From BHER01 sp051652245 (GTDB lineage Bacteria; Bacillota_I; Bacilli_A; Culicoidibacterales; Culicoidibacteraceae), in assembly GCA_051652245.1 (NCBI GenBank), contig JBOFTV010000081.1:1-8563 (forward strand): a DNA stretch of 8,563 nucleotides, in the 5' to 3' direction. Made by a program: the position numbers and the translations under genes. Within the stretch, counting starts at the first letter, position 1. Every line of letters begins with the position of its first letter. The notes under the pieces were generated by a model. That model was not told where the DNA came from. It did not search any database and worked only from the letters and a program-made list of their open reading frames with translations. Below are positions 5,173-8,563 of this stretch, one piece after another.

Positions 5173-5889
5173 ATGACTTTTCTAATTGCTATGGATTTGA
5201 CTATCTACGACGAAATAGTCAAATGGGATGGAACAGAAGATATTAAGGATGTGGAGATAACACAATTTTTTACGGGACAAACAATAGATGGGGTGCAACT
5301 TAATGGAAATGTTTTTCGGTTATCTACAAAGCAATATAGCGATTTTCAGGAGTATGAAAGAATATTAAATGGGGTTGTAGATAATTTGAAAAACTGGGAA
5401 AACAAAGAAGCGCTTTCCGTAATGGAGATATATACTTATACTACGAAAAAGAAGGATATCGTTTTAAGCTTCCCACAGTCATTTTTTCGCATAATGAAAA
5501 AAGCTCGAACAAAAATAAATATTAGCTTTCTAAGTGACAACAAGGGAAATAAAACGAAAGATGGTACCATTTTGCTGAAATTTAAAATAAATGAGTTTGC
5601 AAACAGTATTAGCACAAAAAACATTGAAGACAAAATAAAGTTAGCATGTAAAAATGACGTGAAAGTAAGTTTCAAGTGGGAAAAGAATACTTATATAATT
5701 GGTATTACAGAAAAAATGTACAAGTCAAATAGTCCCTTTGGTATCAAAGCGAGATCTGAGAAAACAGCTAGACTTTTAGGTGAATTATTTTGGGAGGGAT
5801 ATTTGCTATTAGAAGAAAAGCTAGAGTGTGTAGAGTTTAGTGTGGATATTACAGAAAATAGGTTGTCTGTGATATCAATTGATTCGTGA
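5173..5889 (+). CDS. Immunity-like protein, body of an intron-split gene (245 aa if spliced)
   Basis: The open frame begins at 5164 and has ATG codons at 5173 and 5191, neither with a ribosome site. The original start is almost certainly ATG 4871 with AGGAG 7 bases upstream. Excision of 4884-5164 joins ATGCTAAAAAAGA to GTGAGTCTATG in frame and yields MLKKSESMTFLIAMDL. The product is soluble: strands and helices, a segment LSFPQSFFRIMKKA, helix IEDKIKLACK, Y-rich strand VSFKWEKNTYIIGI, helix KTARLLGELFWEGYLLLEEKL and final strand CVEFSVDI. The last part resembles the ends of the 952 and 4172 proteins. The family is unknown and immunity is inferred. Unless the intron is removed, the gene can only be translated poorly from an internal start. 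Its stop overlaps GTGA with a decayed gene. Confidence 0.7.
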   Translation: MTFLIAMDLTIYDEIVKWDGTEDIKDVEITQFFTGQTIDGVQLNGNVFRLSTKQYSDFQEYERILNGVVDNLKNWENKEALSVMEIYTYTTKKKDIVLSFPQSFFRIMKKARTKINISFLSDNKGNKTKDGTILLKFKINEFANSISTKNIEDKIKLACKNDVKVSFKWEKNTYIIGITEKMYKSNSPFGIKARSEKTARLLGELFWEGYLLLEEKLECVEFSVDITENRLSVISIDS

Positions 5890-6113
5890 TTTTTTTTGAA
5901 ATAAACGTGTACAGCAAAAAATGGGAAATCATTTTTAGTGGTGAGTGTAATTGTCAATTGAAACAAGGACGATTTGATCAACGGGATAGCTACCGTGAGG
6001 TACAGAAAATTCAATCACAGAAACCAGATATACCCATGTTTGGAATAACTCCAGTAAATCCAAGGAGCATATTCAACCACTAAATTATGTCAATGATATC
6101 AGTTTATCGCGTA
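5886..6113 (+). pseudogene. Decayed copy of the left-edge gene tail
   Basis: An open frame from GTG 5886, overlapping the previous stop as GTGA, reads KKWEIIFSGECNCQLKQ, then RDSYREVQKIQSQKP, to TAA 6081-6083. The region after 6056 resumes similarity in another frame: SKEHIQPLNYVND, against PKESIQTLDYINE at the end of the left-edge gene. DNA similarity is plain at CCAAGGAG, TATTCA and TCAATGA. A frameshift near 6050 is needed to join the parts. There is no ribosome site. It looks like an inactive duplicate of a toxin-type 3' end. Confidence 0.45.
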
Positions 6114-6257
6114 CCAAGAATCAATAATGAACGCTTCCCAAGGGGTCATACTATCAATATGACACAAGAGGCTTAGTGGTCGGACAGTCAAGTCATAAAA
6201 AAGCGGATGCATTATTGCTTAAAATACGGTATAATGATTTTGAGCCAAGGGTACTAG
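6093..6257 (+). pseudogene. Broken copy B of the HYCLKYGIMIL gene
   Basis: From ATG 6093 the frame reads MISVYRVPRINNERFPRG, then HTINMTQEA, to TAG 6174-6176. It then continues in frame as WSDSQVIKKRM and HYCLKYGIMIL and ends after SQGY at TAG 6255-6257. Upstream of the 99-bp repeat it is unlike copy A. The piece downstream of HYCLKYGIMIL is cut short, so the conserved part is flanked by unrelated DNA on both sides. Confidence 0.45.
6144..6242 (+). repeat. 99-bp direct repeat, copy B
   Basis: This matches 3887-3985 with three base differences. It stops at the same point (TGATTTTG) and is followed by unrelated sequence containing the short inverted repeat AGGGTA/TACCCT (6248-6265). Confidence 0.93.
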
Positions 6258-6317
6258 ACTACCCTAATGAAGAAAGAATAAATTAAAGAGGGAGTTAGTC
6301 AAGTAAGTCTAGTTGAC
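6254..6317 (+). mobile_element. Second group II intron 3'-end fragment (domain VI-like)
   Basis: ACTAGACT (6254-6261) pairs with AGTCTAGT (6307-6314). The sequence GAGTTAGTC ... TAGTTGACG (6292-6318) equals the intron end GAGTTAGTCTACTTGACG (5148-5165) apart from one base and a 9-base insertion. No domain V is present. The fragment ends at C6317, nine bases before ATG 6326. Confidence 0.4.
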
Positions 6318-6325
6318 GATATTTT

Positions 6326-6886
6326 ATGAGGGAATTAAATGCATTTGAAATCCAAAAAATGAAAAACGAGTTACAATTTTATGATTTTTATAATCTAGAT
6401 ATCGTAAAAGGTGCTAAGTATACGATAACGTTATCATTGGAGTCTCCTGCCACAACATTTTCTGATTTAGAATTTAAGGGAGAAAGAAAAGAGTTTGCAG
6501 AGCAATTTCGAATTTTAATGTGCTTTATTCAGGACTTACTTATTCTAATAGACGAGGAGTCATGTGTAATTATGAAGTACAATGAAAACTGGTTTGAAAA
6601 TAAAATGCAGTCAACAGATGGGAGGTGGCTGTTCGATAATTTATTAGAAAGTGAAGTTGAAGGAATTACTGTCTCCAAAGAAGAAAAAATAGTAAAACTT
6701 TTAATACAATCAGTTCTGTATTATAATAGTTTTATATTGATAGTATTTGTTAAATCAAGAATAATCATTGCACCTACTGATCATATGGATATATTTATTT
6801 TTATAGAAAATAGTATAAAATATGAGAGTAAAATAGACGGTTTAATTGACTTCCATCAACTTTTAAAAAGTAAGGAAAGCCGATAG
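6326..6886 (+). CDS. 186-aa orphan protein, probable immunity protein with a lost 5' end
   Basis: ATG 6326 is the first ATG but has no Shine-Dalgarno sequence. GAGGGAG lies about 30 bases upstream, too far. The fragment of intron 3' end directly upstream is in the same phase as in the split gene (two bases, two codons, then ATG), so the true N-terminus may have been lost. The product is soluble, with strands (YTITLSLE), helices (EFAEQFRILMCFIQDLLILI), a W-rich centre (NENWFENKM; DGRWLFDNLL) and hydrophobic strands near the end (FILIVFVKSRIIIA; MDIFIFIEN). No clear membrane span and no known family. Immunity is inferred from its setting. Confidence 0.6.
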   Translation: MRELNAFEIQKMKNELQFYDFYNLDIVKGAKYTITLSLESPATTFSDLEFKGERKEFAEQFRILMCFIQDLLILIDEESCVIMKYNENWFENKMQSTDGRWLFDNLLESEVEGITVSKEEKIVKLLIQSVLYYNSFILIVFVKSRIIIAPTDHMDIFIFIENSIKYESKIDGLIDFHQLLKSKESR

Positions 6887-7059
6887 AAAACAAATACATC
6901 CGATGCCCTTGGGAAAATTAACGCAAACGATGTATGCTGATGAAATGGTTCCAAATAATCTGCAAATATGACTAAACTGTATAGATTGAAGAGAAACTAT
7001 CGTACTAGGCATACTAGGTGCAGAAGACATTTCCGTATTTAATAGTGGCTTTTAAATGA
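6887..7059. other. Gene-free stretch with worn coding fragments
   Basis: One frame is open from 6867 to TGA 6969-6971 (IHPMPLGKLTQTMYADEMV) and another ends at TAA 7053-7055 (ETIVLGILGAEDISVFNSGF). Neither has a start signal. They look like remnants of coding DNA, possibly upstream parts of the toxin-like tail at 7060. No promoter or terminator is evident. Confidence 0.3.
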
Positions 7060-7295
7060 ATAGAATATCGTTTTTTTCCATGGATAGATGGTATTTTAAG
7101 TGGAGTAGGTTTTGACCAGCTAGATAAATTTTTCAAAATAATAAAAAACCATCACACGACCCACATACCCATTTATTGGATAGCCTAAATTTGAGATCGA
7201 ATTTGAATGAACAAGGTATGCAAGAATTGGTGATGAAAATAGCGGAGGGAAGGATTAAAGATGTCGAAGAAATCAGTCGAATTATACGAGGGTAA
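7060..7295 (+). pseudogene. Frame-broken toxin-like C-terminus overlapping the next gene
   Basis: The first frame (7060-7188) reads RFFPWIDGILSGVGFDQLDK. A second frame, open from 7128, reads KPSHDPHTHLLDSLNLRS, NLNEQGMQELVMKIAEG and RIKDVEEISRIIRG, and ends at TAA 7293-7295. One frameshift in the A-rich run 7131-7148 would join them into a single tail of about 77 residues. The stop lies 35 bases inside the next gene, which has its own good ribosome site. An overlap of this kind is common between a toxin gene and its immunity gene. There is no start codon with a ribosome site, so it is a remnant. The family is not recognised. Confidence 0.5.
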
Positions 7296-7653
7296 TGAAA
7301 AATTTACATTTGTATTAAAATATGATGGACAACGAACGAAAGATAAAAGAACATTTATTTGCCAATATAATGATGAAACATTTTTCAGAGAAGATAGTGA
7401 TATGAGCCACATTTATTGGAAAGAAAAAATAGGTGAGAAGCAAGAAAATCTAGATGTACTAAAAAAGTATCTAGAACTCGAGGAACAACTCATATTAAAA
7501 TATGGAGAATCAATTGTTTTTGTTATTACTAAGTATAAGGGATTCATAAAATTATACGTTAATTCTGATACAAGATTTTTTTCCAAAACACAGGATCTAG
7601 AATGTTTTAAGAAAGTAAAAACTACTTCTATTCATTTGAAAGGTGAGCGGTAA
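7261..7653 (+). CDS. 130-aa protein, immunity protein or antitoxin candidate
   Basis: ATG 7261 has GGAGGGAAGGA upstream, with AAGGA 6 bases from the ATG, one of the best ribosome sites in the window. The product is charged and soluble: strands FTFVLKYDG and TFICQYNDETFF, a helix ENLDVLKKYLELEEQLILKYG, then strands IVFVITKYKG and IKLYVN. The family is unknown. Its start is embedded in the end of a toxin-like remnant, which suggests immunity to that lost toxin. Its stop is three bases before the Fic/Doc gene, which suggests instead an antitoxin for that protein. It has neither the S/T-x-x-x-E-G/N inhibitory motif of Fic antitoxins nor a Phd-like DNA-binding start. Confidence 0.65.
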   Translation: MSKKSVELYEGNEKFTFVLKYDGQRTKDKRTFICQYNDETFFREDSDMSHIYWKEKIGEKQENLDVLKKYLELEEQLILKYGESIVFVITKYKGFIKLYVNSDTRFFSKTQDLECFKKVKTTSIHLKGER

Positions 7654-7656
7654 AGT

Positions 7657-8217
7657 ATGTTAATACCCTCAAATTATTGTAGGGTTTTTTGTAAAAATGA
7701 GATGCAAGCATATAAAAATTTGAGTGATTATGATGAACGAAAATATGTAGTTAACTGTGTAGAAGCAATTCTTTTAATATCTTTTGAAAACAGCTATTTA
7801 CTTACTCCAAGCGATAAAATTGAATTAACAACATCAATTGTTGAGGTCGAACATAGCAGTTTGTATGGAAGTAATTTGAATAGAAAATTTTCTTCAAAAA
7901 GACAAGGAGCGTTTATTGAAGAAGCCTCATATTTAGCAACTTTTGGTAAAAAGGCTTATTACAGCAGCGAACTTGAGTATTATGTTAACCTATTTATAGC
8001 TCATAACCATGTTCATGCTTTTTATGATGGGAATAAAAGAACGGCACTAAATTTCTTTGTTGATATGCTATATTTTTATACTAAGTATAAAGTAGAGGAT
8101 ATTATTTTGATACAAAACGCTCAAATCTTGTATCTTGAAAAAATAATAGGGAAAGCGCAATTTGAAAATGTGATTTATAATTCTCTGATACCTAGTTTGA
8201 GAGGACATGGGGACTGA
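7657..8217 (+). CDS. Fic/Doc family protein, 186 aa
   Basis: Residues 120-130 are HAFYDGNKRTA, matching the Fic/Doc active-site motif HxFx(D/E)(G/A)NKR: His120 is the general base, Asp124 binds the metal, Asn126 and Arg128 bind phosphates. Lysine in GNKR, instead of the second Gly of GNGR, is typical of Doc, which phosphorylates EF-Tu; classical Fic proteins with GNGR transfer AMP. Upstream TFGKKAYYSSELEYYVNLFIAHN fits the helix before the motif in Doc-like proteins. The N-terminal 60 residues are unlike Doc (about 126 aa) and add length. I see no inhibitory S/T-x-x-x-E-G/N helix in the chain. It follows the 130-aa gene by three bases, as toxins follow antitoxins. The weak GGTGAGCGG upstream (about 7641-7649) could be its ribosome site. 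ATG 8207 of the next, broken gene overlaps its end. Confidence 0.85.
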   Translation: MLIPSNYCRVFCKNEMQAYKNLSDYDERKYVVNCVEAILLISFENSYLLTPSDKIELTTSIVEVEHSSLYGSNLNRKFSSKRQGAFIEEASYLATFGKKAYYSSELEYYVNLFIAHNHVHAFYDGNKRTALNFFVDMLYFYTKYKVEDIILIQNAQILYLEKIIGKAQFENVIYNSLIPSLRGHGD

Positions 8218-8451
8218 AGTTCAGATGATAGCGAGAAATATCTTTGATGCTACTTTGGAAGCGGGTTATCATGATTTCATCCGATTCTTTTATAAAATTA
8301 GCAATTTGGCTGGTTGGCAGAAATTACACTAGATTTATTGAATATGTATGTTAAAATTCAGGAATTTATATCTGAGGTTTGTAATAATATTTTAGAACAA
8401 GGCCCGATGTTTGCAACAGCAATCATTAAAAAAGCAATCAATATTGTATAA
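8207..8451 (+). pseudogene. Frameshifted small gene, about 84 aa if repaired
   Basis: ATG 8207 lies inside the end of the Fic/Doc gene (ATGGGGACTGA), and its frame reads MGTEVQMIARNIFDATLEAG, then YHDFIRFFYKISNLAG, to TAG 8330-8332. From about 8302 another frame takes over as LAEITLDLLNMYVKIQEF and ISEVCNNILEQGP, ending at TAA 8449-8451. A single-base indel near 8303-8317 would restore one mostly helical protein. The next gene's ribosome site follows at once. The family is not recognised. Sequencing error is an alternative to a real mutation. Confidence 0.5.
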
Positions 8452-8463
8452 AGGAGTGAGGAA

Positions 8464-8563
8464 ATGTCATATTCAATGGCTCATACGGTTTATTTCAAGC
8501 TTATTTTTCCAGACATCACAAAATATAACTATCTTCTAACTAAAAAAATGAAAAAAAATAAGG
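8464..8563 (+). CDS. Start of an unrecognised gene, cut by window edge
   Basis: ATG 8464 with AAGGAG at 8451-8456, 7 bases upstream, a strong start. 33 codons are visible (MSYSMAHTVYFKLIFPDITK and a lysine-rich stretch). No motif or signal peptide can be assigned. It directly follows the frameshifted gene and is probably in the same transcript. Confidence 0.6.
   Translation, partial: MSYSMAHTVYFKLIFPDITKYNYLLTKKMKKNK

Noticed and set aside
2577..7412. Minus-strand ORFs at 2577-2837, 3649-3900, 5436-5675, 5691-6014 and 7185-7412
   Set aside because: They lie antisense to better + strand genes or remnants, lack ribosome sites and have low-complexity composition. They are shadows.
1..8563. CRISPR array, tRNA or rRNA genes
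   Set aside because: No regularly spaced short repeats, no tRNA-like cloverleaf with a conserved TTCGA arm, and no rRNA signature sequences were seen.

Overview
The window is AT-rich DNA from a low-GC Gram-positive bacterium, most likely a member of the Bacilli. The evidence is strong AGGAGG-type ribosome sites, an extended -10 promoter, and many small, divergent, same-strand genes. The genus cannot be fixed from the sequence. All credible genes lie on the + strand. The layout is that of an accessory island: the degraded tail of a polymorphic-toxin locus, where immunity-like genes alternate with short, frame-broken 3' ends of toxin-like genes. No complete toxin gene, secretion gene, transposase or integrase is visible.

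Left part (1-930): the 3' end of a gene that runs in from the left, overlapping at TAATG a 92-aa orphan gene. Then comes a broken segment and an 86-aa ORF that is the best preserved copy of a peptide repeated elsewhere in the window. Middle left (950-2925): two larger genes of unknown family (286 aa soluble; 289 aa with three C-terminal membrane segments). Middle (2920-4870): a 53-codon toxin-like tail, two small tandem genes, repeat copy A (99 bp), a long hairpin, an extended -10 promoter, and a 232-aa gene whose best-placed initiation codon is ATT.

The most notable region is 4859-5889. A 281-nt deletion derivative of a group II intron, with recognisable domains V and VI, sits at codon 5 of an immunity-like gene. 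The gene's ribosome site and ATG lie upstream of the intron and its body lies downstream. Exact removal of 4884-5164 would rejoin the two in frame to give a 245-aa protein. A second fragment resembling the intron's 3' end (to 6317) lies just before the 6326 gene, in the same reading phase. Between them (5886-6257) are a decayed copy of the left-edge gene and repeat copy B.

Right part (6326-8563): a 186-aa orphan, then a frame-broken toxin-like tail (7060-7295) whose stop lies inside the start of a 130-aa gene. Three bases later comes a 186-aa Fic/Doc protein with a full HxFxDGNKR motif, the only confidently recognised protein family here. A frameshifted ~84-aa gene and the start of one more gene close the window.

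Reading: the small intact genes probably protect the cell from toxins made by neighbouring bacteria, and the short broken ORFs between them are what remains of cognate toxin modules. This functional reading is inference from layout; the frames, overlaps, repeats and intron structure are visible directly.
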